A DNA stretch of 64,000 nt, taken from assembly GCF_008728515.1 (NCBI RefSeq), contig NC_044986.1, forward strand, positions 65,027,159 through 65,091,158, in the 5' to 3' direction. The notes under the pieces are model-generated. The model ran no database searches. It saw nothing but the letters and a program-made list of their open reading frames with translations, and had not been told where the DNA came from. Position numbers and translations under genes: made by a program. Shown here one piece after another: positions 43,300 to 60,880 of the stretch. How positions within the stretch are numbered: position 1 is the first letter of the stretch; each line of letters starts with the position of its first letter. The stretch is from Papio anubis. Taxonomy: Eukaryota; Chordata; Mammalia; Primates; Cercopithecidae.

Positions 43300-43967
43300 T
43301 GTTACTGGAATGGGGTCCTGATCCAGACCCCAAGACAGGGTTCTTGGATATCATGCAGGAAATAATTCGAGGCCAATCCATTGAGTGCAGTGAAAGCAAA
43401 TTTATTAGGAAAGTAAAGGAAAAAACAATGGCTACTCTACAGGCGGAGCAGCACACGGCTGCTGGACTAAGGGTACTTACAGCTATTTCTCAATTATGTG
43501 CTAAACAAGGGGTGGGTTATTCATGAGTTTTCTGGGAAAGAGGTGGGCAATTCCCAGAACTGAGCGTTCCTCTCCCTTTTATTTATTTATTTAAATAAAT
43601 TTTTTTTTCTTCCCCCTTTTAGGCCATATAGGGTAGCTTCCTGACGTTGCCATGGCATCTGTAAACTGTCATGGTGCTGGTGGGAGTGTCTTTCAGCTTA
43701 CTAATGCATTATAATTAGCATACAATGAGGAGTGAACACACCAGAGGTCACTCTCACGGCCATCTTGGTTTTGGTAGGTTTTGGCTGGCTTCTTTACCCC
43801 AACCTGTTTTATCAGCAAGGTCTTCGTGACCTGTATCTTGCGCTAATCTCCTATCTTATCCTGTGACTTAGAATGCCTAACCTCCTGGGAAAGCTGCCCA
43901 GATCTCAGCCTTATTTTACTCACCCCCTATTCAAGATGGAGTTCCTCTGGTTCACACACCTCTGACA
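43300..43967 (+). mobile_element. Solo ERV LTR
   Basis: A near-complete LTR from 'tgttactgg' to 'cctctgaca', with TG...CA ends, inserted in an old L1 whose sequence resumes immediately after it. A short T/A-rich insertion sits at about 43,580-43,612. The flanks TAGG and TAAG are a possible 4-bp duplication. No internal viral genes are adjacent, so this is a recombined solo LTR. Confidence 0.75.
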
Positions 43968-44019
43968 TAAGTCCTTGTCAGATCATTCTAACATCTGTGT
44001 CATGCCTGTGTTTGTGTCT

Positions 44020-44056
44020 CTCCTCCCCTCCCCTCCCCTCCCCTCCCCTCTCCTTT
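44020..44056. repeat. (CTCCC)n microsatellite
   Basis: About seven CTCCC units, pyrimidine-only on the + strand, at the tail end of a - strand Alu. Confidence 0.85.
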
Positions 44057-44059
44057 CCT

Positions 44060-46552
<2,493 letters not shown>

Positions 46553-46854
46553 GGCCGGGCGCGGTGGCTCAAGCCTGTAATCCCAGCACTTTGGGAGGCC
46601 GAGACGGGCGGATCACGAGGTCAGGAGTTCGAGACCATCCTGGCTAACATGGTGAAACCCCGTCTCTACTAAAAAATACAAAAAACTAGCCGGGCGAGGT
46701 GGTGGGCGCCTGTAGTCCCAGCTACTCGGGAGGCTGAGGCAGGAGAATGGCGTAAAAACCTGGGAGGCGGAGCTTGCAATGAGCTGAGATCCGGCCACTG
46801 CACTCCAGCCTGGGCGACACAGCGAGACTCCGTCTCAAAAAAAAAAAAAAAAAA
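46553..46854 (+). mobile_element. AluYR-type young Alu with 14-bp target duplication
   Basis: GAAAGCTTATTGGC flanks it at 46,538-46,551 and 46,855-46,868. The element is nearly full length, with 'caagcctgtaatcc', 'gagacgggcgg', 'ctagccgggcgaggtgg' and 'gagctgagatccggcc'. Confidence 0.9.
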
Positions 46855-47139
46855 GAAAGCTTATTGGCTTTGATGGCCCCAAGTGCAGGAGAGCCAGCGG
46901 CCTTAACTTCTTTCAAACCAAAAATTATTGAGGCCTTTCTTTATTGTAGAATTTTTGGGAAGTATAGAAAGCTCAAAGAAAGAAAGAAGATTGCTGTAAT
47001 CTCATCACCCAGAAATAATTTCTGTTAACATAATGATCATTATTCCAATCCTCAATCAATCCTTCTCAAACATTATGGAATGTTTTAAATGCTTCATAGG
47101 TATTTATTTGTTCTTTTAAGAAAGAGGGGAGAGGCAGGC

Positions 47140-47603
47140 TGCCCGCGGTGGTTCATGCCTGTGATCCCAGCACTTTGGGAGGCCGAGGTGGGCAGATCAC
47201 GAGGTCAGGAGATGGAGACCATCCTGGCTAACATGGTGAAACCTCATCTCTACTAAAAATACAAAAAATTGGCCAGGTGCAGTGGCTCACGCCTGTAATC
47301 CCAGCACTTTGGGAGGCCGAGGCGGGTGGATCACGAGGACAGGAGATCGGGACCATCCTGGCTAACACAGTGAAACCCTGTCTCTANNNNNNNNNNNNNN
47401 NNNNNNNNNNNNNNNNNNNNNNNNNNNNNNNNNNNNNNNNNNNNNNNNNNNNNNNNNNNNNNNNNNNNNNNNNNNNNNNNNNNNNNAGAGACGGGGTTTC
47501 ACCGTGTTAGCCAGGATGGTCTCGATCTCCTGACCTCGTGATCCACCCGCCTCGGCCTCCCAAAGTTCTGGGATTACAGGCTTGAGCCACCGCGCCCGGC
47601 CTC
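47140..47603. repeat. Alus flanking the N gap, opposite orientation
   Basis: A partial + strand Alu (47,140-47,270) carries in its A-rich centre a second + strand Alu that runs into the gap at 47,386. Right of the gap a - strand Alu (47,487-47,603) begins at the matching internal position. The two gap-edge arms are about 117 bp each and differ at roughly six positions, so they are different copies. Confidence 0.9.
47387..47486. other. Assembly gap, 100 N
   Basis: Exactly 100 N, the conventional placeholder for a gap of unknown size. Both edges lie inside Alus, a + strand copy on the left and a - strand copy on the right. Both copies are cut at the same internal Alu position (after GTCTCT). 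Gene order changes across this gap. Confidence 0.98.
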
Positions 47604-47720
47604 AAATAAAGTCTTAACAGAAAATGAGCACACACAGTATAATTCCATTTATATGAAGTTCTAGAATAGGCAAAATCAATCAATTGCGGAAGAAAAATCA
47701 ATGCTGCTGTTACCTTTTTA

Positions 47721-48350
<630 letters not shown>

Positions 48351-48740
48351 ACCAGACCAGTATTCTAATAATGTTCCATTTCTTTTAGCTGGTATTCCAA
48401 TCCATTTCGAAATCTCTGGTTATCTTTCATAGTTTAAGGGCCGTAAAACATAAGGATGGACAAAGATTTGGTCATTTTCCTCAAGAACTTTTCGGAAATA
48501 TGTGGCATAATATAGGAAAAATGAACTAATTTTACATAGAAATGCATAATAAATGTCAATCAAATGATAAAGATAGCCACCGAAACTAGGTAACTGTACA
48601 CTAGGGTTGTTAGGAAAGACATAAACTAGGCCTTGACGGGTGGACAGGATTTGGATGCAAAAGACAAGAATTTCAAAAGAAGCCTTTTTAAAAAATACCT
48701 GCTTGGTTTTCTGCTTACACTCTAGGTACCTTCAGTAGTC

Positions 48741-48972
48741 AAATTCACAGAGCGAAAGTAGAATGGTGGTTGCCGGGAGTGGAAGGAGAGAGGAATGAGA
48801 AGTGAGTGTTTAATGGGCACAGAGTTTCAGTCTGGGACAATGAAAAGTTCTGGAGATGGATGGCGGTGACAGCTGCAAAACGATGTAAATATACTTAATG
48901 TCACAGAGCTATATACTTAAAAATGGTTAAAATGATAAATGTTATGTATACTTTAGCACAATAAAAGAAAAG
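48741..48972 (+). mobile_element. Old interspersed repeat 3' end, L1-like
   Basis: The text 'gaatggtggttgccgggagt' through 'atacttaaaaatggttaaaa' to 'cacaataaaagaaaag' is a pattern I associate with the end of old L1-type repeats. The assignment is tentative. Confidence 0.4.
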
Positions 48973-49270
48973 TGTTAGCTGGAATGGCAAGTTTACCTTA
49001 GTGATAAGGTCAGAGAGGTAGATTCTGCTTTCTAAGGCTATACAAAATAAGTCTCATTCTTTGAATGTCAGCCCCCGAATACTGCCACCTTAGCCTCTTC
49101 AGCTGATTTCTTTTTTCCAGGTCAAGTGTCTCCAGTAATAATTTTACCTGGGCATTTTTCAGCACCTTGTGATCCTCTGAGTGTTTCAGGATGTTTTTTT
49201 CTTTTCCTTTTTTTTTTTTTTTTTGGAGGGCATGCGGGTGGGAGGAGGAAAGACTACAACTCCTCTATAG

Positions 49271-49380
49271 GCTCCTTGAGAGCAGGGACTATTTCTTTAC
49301 TTATTTAGTTTAACCTCCTTGGTGCTCAGCAAAGAGTATGGTACAAATTAGGTTCAATAAACACCTGCGGATTGAATGAA
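49271..49380 (+). mobile_element. L2/MIR 3'-end fragment
   Basis: The sequence 'gctccttgagagcagggact' through 'caataaacacctgcgg' to 'attgaatgaa' is the conserved 3' end shared by L2 and related elements. It lies just before the CpG-rich DDX50 promoter. Confidence 0.7.
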
Positions 49381-49943
49381 AATACTGACCGTAAAAGCTA
49401 TTAATAATGCAACCCACACGATCTCCATCACTGACAAATCCTGGCAAGGCTCACTGTCACACTTTTCCTTAAGCCTCTATAGTTATTGACGTTTGTAAAC
49501 CTAAGATCGCTTTCCCCAGGATTCTTGCACAGGGGACAGGGTGACAGAAGCAACACATATTCAAAGCAATCATTTTTTCTTAATCATCTTCTAAGAGGGC
49601 CAGTGAGAACGAAATGACAGGCGTCACTGCTTAAGGAGAGAAAGAACAGATTCCACGGTGATGCGAGCTTGAGTCTGCCCATCTCTGAGATTCAGGCGCC
49701 AATGGGAAGGGCTTAGGGGCCACGCCGGGGGGAGGCCCAAAGCCCAGGGCCATCTTTCTCCAGGTCGGGAGTGTGGAGGTGGAAACGGTCCCTGAGCGAC
49801 CTCAGAGAGCCGAGGGTGGCGCGAAGGGAGGCCCTCGGATGCTCCGGCCCGGTTCTGACAGGCCATCATCCGGGACAGACAGTTCCCCTCCCCGCCCAAG
49901 CCGGCGCAGCCCAAAAGGAGGCGCGGCCCATGCTCAGCGCAAC

Positions 49944-50026
49944 TTCTGCCTCTCCTTCTGGCTCTCGGGCTCCTCCAAGGGTGCTTCCAGCTCCATAATG
50001 TCCCCCCAGAGGAGTTTCCCAGGCAT
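49944..50026 (-). CDS. DDX50: DDX50 first coding exon
   Basis: DDX50 (Gu-beta) is a nucleolar DEAD-box RNA helicase paralogous to its neighbour DDX21. On the - strand an ATG at 50,026-50,024 opens the reading MPGKLLWGDIMELEAPLEEP, followed by ESQKERQ and two bases of the next codon. This is the distinctive DDX50 N-terminus. The frame closes a few codons later (TGA near 49,936), so splicing must occur first. The only GT in place is at 49,943-49,942, within CAGAA-GTTGCG, which is a weak donor. From memory the human protein has Ser where this has Pro, and one more Lys; neither difference could be checked. No further DDX50 exon was found between here and the N gap at 47,486, which fits a first intron longer than 2.4 kb. 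Confidence 0.85.
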
Positions 50027-50135
50027 TACTGGCCACCACCGCCTCCCTCCGGGCACAGTGGCCACAACCACCTAAGGGCAGCGACAGCGCGAAAGGAAGC
50101 GGGGGCAGCACGGCCGCCCGGCCTTGGACGTGCGC

Positions 50136-50145
50136 CACTTCCGGG
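50136..50145 (-). promoter_or_regulatory. ETS/GABP-like site CCCGGAAGTG
   Basis: The - strand reads CCCGGAAGTG about 110 nt upstream of the DDX50 ATG. ETS sites close to the start are common in TATA-less CpG promoters of housekeeping genes, which suits DDX50. Its use is inferred. Confidence 0.5.
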
Positions 50146-50222
50146 ACACCCACCGCACGGGGGGAAAAAATAATCCCGGATACTCTCGATTTAAATCCTT
50201 CCATTGCGCCGCAACCTCTCAA

Positions 50223-50299
50223 CCAATGTGTGTGAGAGATCTCAACTGTCCCACCCTTGTTATGAAGTGATTGGTTACTAGAGTAAAGCCCTGGCCAAT
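50223..50299. promoter_or_regulatory. Cluster of three CCAAT boxes
   Basis: CCAAT is present at 50,223-50,227 (+), 50,270-50,274 (-, read as ATTGG on +) and 50,295-50,299 (+). The spacing is 47 and 25 nt. Such NF-Y clusters in both orientations are typical of bidirectional CpG promoters. Binding is inferred. Confidence 0.5.
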
Positions 50300-50326
50300 C
50301 TTCACAAAGGAAGCACGCACGATTAG

Positions 50327-50334
50327 TATAAATA
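50327..50334 (+). promoter_or_regulatory. TATA box TATAAATA, rightward
   Basis: TATAAATA lies 28 nt downstream of a + strand CCAAT box and about 30 nt before a pyrimidine-rich stretch (50,347-50,360). This would place a + strand start near 50,360. The motif points away from DDX50, so it would drive a divergent transcript whose identity is unknown. Confidence 0.45.
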
Positions 50335-50699
50335 GTTCGGTTTAGCTTCCCCTCCCCCACTCTGAACTGGTCTCCTCGGCCGCGCAGAGCCTCTTGGGGG
50401 TTCCCAGTGTTCACTGCTAGGGCACTGCTGGGGCTGGGAAGCCCTTCGACGTGGGTAGACACGGTCCAGCGCGCGGTGGGCGGGTGCGGGGGCAGGCCCT
50501 CGCTGACGCCAGTGGGCACCGCCACGCGCCGCCTCGCTATTTGCCTCCGGAAGCTGAACCCCTCCGCCCCGCCCATTGCGGGGGAGATGTTAACGACCAG
50601 CGGCTTCGCGCGAGGCCACGGGCCTGGCGACGGTGGAGAGGGTGTTTGCGCAGTTAGCGGTGGGCCAGATGGGCCGGAGGTGTAGCCGGGAACGGACAG

Positions 50700-51935
<1,236 letters not shown>

Positions 51936-52147
51936 TTAAAATGCACAATAATTCAAGATACAGTCTTATTAGAACATCTTTATTTTCCAAACATCTTACC
52001 AGAGTACTAATATACTTTCTTTTACAACACTTAAGAGTGGGTGCTTCAATTGCTACTACTGTTACAAGGTCCTATAAAGATTTCCGCCGGGCGCGGTGGC
52101 TCAAGCCTGTAATCCCAGCACTTTGGGAGGCCGAGACGGGCGGATCA

Positions 52148-52501
<354 letters not shown>

Positions 52502-52563
52502 TCACCTGAGGTCGGGAGTTCCAAGACTAGCCTGACCAACATGGAGAAACCCCGTCTCTACTA

Positions 52564-52719
<156 letters not shown>

Positions 52720-52738
52720 TCAAAAAAAAAAAAAAAAC

Positions 52739-52764
52739 ATACATACACACACACACACATATAT
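52739..52764. repeat. (AC)n / (AT)n microsatellite
   Basis: A short AC run followed by ATAT, grown from the A tail of the + strand Alu ending at 52,735. Confidence 0.8.
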
Positions 52765-53763
52765 GATGACTATTTCCAAACTTGCCTCTCTCTAATCTTT
52801 TTAGAACTACAGGGCTAGATTAGTTTTACTCTGTAGAGTTGAAGGTAAAATTCATCAAATAACCATTTTGCATCTGCACATCAATCTTATGTGACAAAAG
52901 GAATTGAACCTTTTACTTTATCCCCAGCAGCTTTGTCATGAACCATCATTTTAAAATGCTGTGACATGGAAATAGTTTAAGGGGCAGTTAAAAACTGATT
53001 TAAGACACACTGGGGTCACAAAATAAGTGTAGAGTGTGGAAAAGCAGAAAGAAAGTAAAGGCAAAGAGAATAAGAGGGAAGGAGGAGGGTATTTTTCCCA
53101 TTGCCATGGGACCTAAACCAAGTCAGTTCTAAAATCTTGCTAGTAAAGTGAGGAGAGTAATGCTGGTAGCACAGGAAATTGGATCCGCTGATATAACAGC
53201 ACCATGGAACTGAGGTACAGAGGTGCTTACATTAGCTTGAGGTTTTGACAGCATTGGAAAAGAGACATCTTTGAGCACATTTATCATATGTACATTTATG
53301 CATGTATCTAGCGCCTAAATTCAGACTTTTAAATGATTTTTTAAGTGCTTAACCTTTAGTCTCATTGTTTCTATAGTCAATTACTTTCTGGATGTTTTGA
53401 ACCAAGTAGTAGGAGAGAGGGTTTCAGAGTCATATCAGTCTTCCCAGAAGAGGGCACCATTATCCAAGTAATGTTTGGAAGCTGCTTGTGCTAAAGAGGA
53501 AAAAATGTTGCTAAGGTTTCAAAGGGGAGAAAGTCCTGTAACACACCAGCAAAGTAATCATGAATTTCTCTTTGATGCCCCCATTCTTGTTTCATGACAT
53601 TCGTGTCTCTCTTCCTCATCTGTTAAGCAATAGCCTGTTTTCCCAACACCCAAAAAGCCTTAGTAGCTGTAGATAGGTTGTCAAAATGCCATGGTTCCCA
53701 ATCTTTTCCCTTCTACAGGTTCTTTCCATTGCTCTTCCTCATAGACTTGACATTTTGGTTTAG

Positions 53764-53811
53764 GGTGTGTGTGTGTGTGTGTGTGCGCGCACGCATGTGC
53801 ATGTGTGCGCA
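53764..53811. repeat. (GT)n tract with GC-alternating tail
   Basis: About eleven GT units followed by alternating GC and AC/GT dinucleotides. Strict purine-pyrimidine alternation over most of 45 bp makes it a possible Z-DNA former. Confidence 0.85.
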
Positions 53812-54057
53812 CTGCTACATGAAAAAAGATCTGGGGCCAGGCATGGTGGCTAACCCCTATAATCCCAGCACTTTGGGAGGCCAAGGTGGGCGGATCACCT
53901 GAGGACAGGGGTGACAGAGTGAGACTTCATCTCAAATAAATAAATTTAAAAAAATAAAAAATAAAGGAAACAAGAAAAAAGATTTGGGCCAAGTATGGTG
54001 GCTCACACCTGTATTCCCAGCACTTTGGGAGGCCGTGGCAGGTAGATCATCTGAGGA

Positions 54058-54298
54058 CAGGGGCAGGAGTTCAAGACCAGCCTGGCCAACATGGTGAAAC
54101 CCCATCTCTACTAAAAATACAAAAATTGGCCGGGTGCGGTGGCTCATGTCTGTAATCCCAGCACCTTGGAAGGCCAAGGCAACGGATCATGAGGTCAAGA
54201 GATCAGGACCATCCTGGCCAACATGGTGAAACCCCGTCTCTACTAAAAATACAAAAATTAGCTGGGCATGGTGGCATGCGCCTGTAGTCCCTGCTACT
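54058..54298 (+). repeat. 241-bp Alu-Alu segment, probable source copy
   Basis: The segment spans the end of one + strand Alu left part and most of the next Alu's left part. It is almost identical to 55,990-56,230: by eye 239 of 241 positions agree, with no indel. In this copy the flanking Alu sequence continues naturally on the right, so it looks like the source. Confidence 0.9.
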
Positions 54299-54405
54299 CG
54301 GGAGGCTGAGGCAGGAGAATCGCTTGAACAGGAGGTTGCAGTGAGCTGAGATTATGCCATTGCATTCCAGCTTGGGCAACACAGAGGGACTCTGTGTCAA
54401 AAAAA

Positions 54406-55336
<931 letters not shown>

Positions 55337-55437
55337 TGGGCACTTTTTTTTTAAGACCTGAAGCCATTCCACAGCCGTGCCCGCAGTGGGGTTGCTCAGG
55401 CCTACATTGGGCACTTTTGATAGATCATCCCCAAGCC

Positions 55438-55602
55438 TCACCACAATCCCGTAAGGGAGACATCATTACTATCTCCCTTTTACAGACGAGAAAACCAATT
55501 CAGAGGAATCTGGTGACTTGTTCCATCACACAGCTATGAAGGATTTGGAATTGGAATTCAAACTTGTGTCTGACTCCTAAGCTCAGATCATTAAGCTGCC
55601 TC
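55438..55602 (-). mobile_element. MIR element
   Basis: On the - strand the sequence follows the MIR core, including 'ggtcctctga'-like positions, 'tgtgatggaacaagtcacc' and 'tctgtaaaagggagata'. It is diverged, as expected for this old family. Confidence 0.65.
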
Positions 55603-55989
55603 AAGATAACAGTTTTCTCATTATAGAATAGACTGCATTAGGAAAGATAAATCAATAAAGTTGCCACAAAAAGCAGTTATTACTGGGGAGAAAAATGCAG
55701 GTCACCTATTTTAGAGAATAATCTCCCAAACAATTTAATCGCATATATTCCCATCTTTAATGTGTGTGTTATATGATAAGTTTCGTAGGAGAAAATTTTA
55801 CTGGTTTCATAATGAGCTTGATTCATTTAATACATTCATTTAAAACAGGCAGAGTGTCATAATGCATCCAGTGGCAAAATTAGATGGACTTCATTAGTTG
55901 TACAACATGGCAAAACCCCATCTCCTAAAAAAACAAATAAAACACCTTACAGTTGGAAGCATCCTTCAAAATCATATAGTTCAGCCAGC

Positions 55990-56230
55990 CAGGGGCAGGA
56001 GTTCAAGACCAGCCTGGCCAACATGGTGAAACCCTATCTCTACTAAAAATACAAAAATTGGCCGGGTGCGGTGGCTCATGTCTGTAATCCCAGCACCTTG
56101 GAAGGCCGAGGCAACGGATCATGAGGTCAAGAGATCAGGACCATCCTGGCCAACATGGTGAAACCCCGTCTCTACTAAAAATACAAAAATTAGCTGGGCA
56201 TGGTGGCATGCGCCTGTAGTCCCTGCTACT
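55990..56230 (+). repeat. 241-bp templated insertion with 12-bp target duplication
   Basis: A copy of 54,058-54,298 begins and ends in the middle of Alu sequence. It is flanked by TAGTTCAGCCAG (55,977-55,988) and TAGTTTAGCCAG (56,231-56,242). There is no A tail. The ends, the duplication and the near identity point to a single insertion event copied from 1.9 kb away. Confidence 0.85.
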
Positions 56231-56351
56231 TAGTTTAGCCAGTTAAACTAAGTTCTGGAAATTGCTCTGCAACATATCAGTAAAGGGATCACCAAGCCTC
56301 TGCTCGAATGCCCTAAACAATGGGAAATTCATTCTTTTCCAAAGCTGCCTA

Positions 56352-58370
<2,019 letters not shown>

Positions 58371-58379
58371 TTAAAAAAA

Positions 58380-58715
58380 AAAAAACTCACTACAGGAAGT
58401 AAATTAACATTTTATATATTTGAGAATGTATAAAAATTCAAGTTAATTACAATTGGAAGGGGACCAATAATTCCACTTTTTAATTGAAAATAATCTATAT
58501 ACTCCCAATAAATGGATAGTAAAATAAGTTTCCAAAAGCCTTAAGATACCAAAAAAGGAAAAAAAGCCAGTAATTAGAACAAAATATGTAATGTGTTTAA
58601 TAGCATAGATATGCTTGCCTTTAGACAATTATATACTCAATTCTTATGTGATTGAAAGATTATGTAGTAATGCTCTACCTTTTTACAAAGAAAAAAATAG
58701 GTTTCCAAAAGAAAA
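58380..58715 (-). other. STOX1: STOX1 3' UTR (end uncertain)
   Basis: AT-rich, Alu-free sequence follows the STOX1 stop codon. No AATAAA appears on the - strand close by. ATTAAA variants occur at 58,601-58,596 and 58,484-58,479, either of which could direct cleavage. The 3' limit given is a guess. Confidence 0.4.
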
Positions 58716-58863
58716 TTAAACATTTATGACTGGAGTTAGCAGTAGTAAGGAATTGGATGTGAGTGGTTGACTGTTCTTTGTGCCTTCAACGTTTTGCAGA
58801 AAATTCTGTCTTCTTTTTAGTCCATTCAAAATGACTGAATTATTAGATCCCAGACTCTGTGTC
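58716..58863 (-). CDS. STOX1: STOX1 terminal coding exon
   Basis: STOX1 is a storkhead-box (winged-helix) transcription factor studied in pre-eclampsia and neurodegeneration. On the - strand the acceptor AATATCTTTAG is followed by a single G, which completes the Arg codon of the upstream exon. Then come 48 residues, [12 protein letters not shown] through [13 protein letters not shown], and TAA at 58,716-58,718. This is the STOX1 C-terminus. The exon lies about 4.7 kb from the preceding exon end at 63,539. The reading stays open for some codons before the acceptor, but that part is intronic. Confidence 0.93.
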
Positions 58864-60145
58864 CTAAAGATATTAAAAATAACAGAATTATTGGCTTCAA
58901 AGGGAACTTGAATTTCTAACCAAGGCATTATACTTTCATTTGATATTTTGAAGTAGTACATTTACTAATACGAAGGTACACTTATCAAATAAGTTAACTT
59001 TTCAAAATCCAAAGTGCTGTTTACATTTTAAAGGCTTCACAATAGCACCTCAATTATTTGACAGCTGCCTTCCAAGAAGTTTATATTTTCTGAACAACGT
59101 CTGTTCTCAGATCCAGTATCAAGTATATTCTAGTCAGAAACAGTAAGTTCCCTGAAAAACTTACATACATCTGAAGTGGCCAATATCTTCCTGTGAAATT
59201 TGTTACTTTTATGAGAAATTGTATGGAAGAGAAAAGCAAATTATTATATTTTTAATATACAACATTCTTTTCTAGGAGGTATAAGCTATATCAGTCCATT
59301 ATCTAACACATATGTCTTGCTTCAGCTAACACAATACTGTTTGGTAGGGTGGGCGCAGTGGCTCATGACTGTAATCTCAGCACTTCAGGAGGCCAAAGCA
59401 GGCGGATCACTTGAGGCAAGGAGTTTGAGACTAGCCTGGCCGACATGGTGAAACCCTGTCTCTACTAAAAATACAAAAATTAGCTAGGCATGGTGGTGCA
59501 CACCTGTAATCTCAGCTACTCGTGAGACTGAAGCATGAGAATCTCTTGAACCCATGATGCAGAAGTTGCACTGAGACAAGATCACACCCACTACACTCCA
59601 GCCTGGGCAACAGAGCGAGACTCCATTTCAAAAAAAAAAAAAAGAAAGAAAGAAATGATCTTGTACCCCCAATAAAGAAGTAATATGTTTTTAAAATGTA
59701 GATTTCTAGGAACATATCCTAAGAAAAAACTCAGAAATGCCCACAAACCTTTTTATGTAAAAATAACTCACTACAGGTTGATTTATTAATAACAAAAAAT
59801 TGGGAATGATCTAAATGTCAAAGAAAGGAAAACAGGCTGGGCACAGTGGCTCATGCCTACAACCCTAGCACTTTGAGAGGCCAAGATAGGAGAACTGTTT
59901 GAGCCCAGGAGTTTGAGACCAGCCTGGACAACATAGTGAGACCTCATTCGTACAAAATAGTAAGAAGCAGCAGCATCTGGGTGTGGTAGTGCATGTCTGT
60001 GGTCCCAGCTACACAGGAGGCTGATTTGCTTGAGACCAGGAGGTCAAGGCTATAGTGAGCCCTGATTGAACCACTGTACTCTATCCTGGGCAACAGTGTG
60101 AGACCTTGTCTCTAAAAAAAGAAAAAAGAAAGGAAAATAATAGTA

Positions 60146-60192
60146 TGTCTGTCTGTCTGTCTGTCTATCTATCTGTCTATCTATCTATCTAT
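60146..60192. repeat. (TCTG)n(TCTA)n compound microsatellite
   Basis: About five TCTG units, then TCTA units broken by one TCTG. It lies in the STOX1 last intron, after an Alu tail. Confidence 0.9.
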
Positions 60193-60846
60193 GGAGAGAG
60201 AGCCACGTAACAGAAAAAAAAAAAAAAAACCCACACACTAAGTAGCTGGGCATGGTGGCTCATGCCTGTAGTCCCAGCTACTCGGGAGGCTGAGGCAAGA
60301 AGAAAAAGGCTTGAGGCCAGGTGCAGTGGCTCATGCTTGTAATCCCAGCACTCTGGAGGCTGAGATGAGTGGATCACCTGAGGTCAGGAGTTCGAGACCA
60401 GCCTGGACAACATGGTAAAATCCTGTCTCTAATAAAAACACAAAAATTAGCTGGGCCTGGTGGTGCACGCCTGTAATCCCAGCTATTTGGGAGACTGAGG
60501 CATGAGAATTGTTTGAACCCAGGAGGCAGAGGTTGCAGTCAGCTGAGATCGTGCCACTGCACTCCAGCCTGGGTGACAGAGCAAACTACATCTCAAAAAA
60601 CAAACAAACAAACACCAAAGCTTAAGCTATATTTATCAATAACAGGATAATATAAGTTACGTGAAAAAAGAAAGCCATGGCTCTGTATGATTTGTTATTA
60701 AAAATACTTTTATTAAGCCCTGGTACAGTGGCTTACGCCTACAATCCCAAAACTGGGAGGCCAAGGCAAGAGGATCGTTGAATCCAGGAGTTCGAGGCCA
60801 GCCTGGGCAACATAGCAATATATTGTCTCTACAAAAAAACTTTTTT

Positions 60847-60880
60847 ACACTTGATCTTAGCCAAAAGGCCAAGAAGCGAT
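60847..60880 (-). pseudogene. RNU2 (pseudogene fragment): U2 snRNA 5'-end retropseudogene (34 nt)
   Basis: The - strand begins ATCGCTTCTTGGCCTTTTGG and continues CTAAGATCAAGTGT. This matches the first 34 nt of U2 snRNA with one C-to-T change. It is flanked by A7-C-T6 (60,833-60,846) and A6-GC-T6 (60,882-60,895), a probable target-site duplication with one difference. The host is a + strand Alu. It lacks the rest of U2 and any promoter and is inert. Confidence 0.9.

Larger units (their letters stand above)
49740..50690. promoter_or_regulatory. CpG-rich promoter of DDX50, possibly bidirectional
   Basis: This is the only long GC- and CpG-rich stretch in the window, and it contains no Alu. It surrounds the DDX50 start codon. 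On the DDX50 side it has an ETS-type site, and further up three CCAAT boxes in both orientations. On the opposite strand side it has a TATA box. The arrangement suggests divergent transcription, with DDX50 leftward and an unknown transcript rightward. No coding exon was recognised rightward of the block. Confidence 0.75.

Noticed and set aside
47277..47510. An open frame running through the N gap
   Set aside because: Its centre is unknown sequence and its ends are Alu DNA.
49866..50576. A 236-codon open frame on the - strand across the CpG block
   Set aside because: It overlaps DDX50 exon 1 in another frame, crosses the CCAAT and TATA motifs, and has no family resemblance. Long chance frames are expected in GC-rich DNA.
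53764..53811. Regularly spaced units that might suggest a CRISPR-like array
   Set aside because: It is a simple dinucleotide tract in a primate genome with no spacer structure.
58864..58961. N-terminal extension of the STOX1 terminal exon frame
   Set aside because: It lies upstream of a good acceptor whose phase matches the previous exon exactly, so it is intron read-through.
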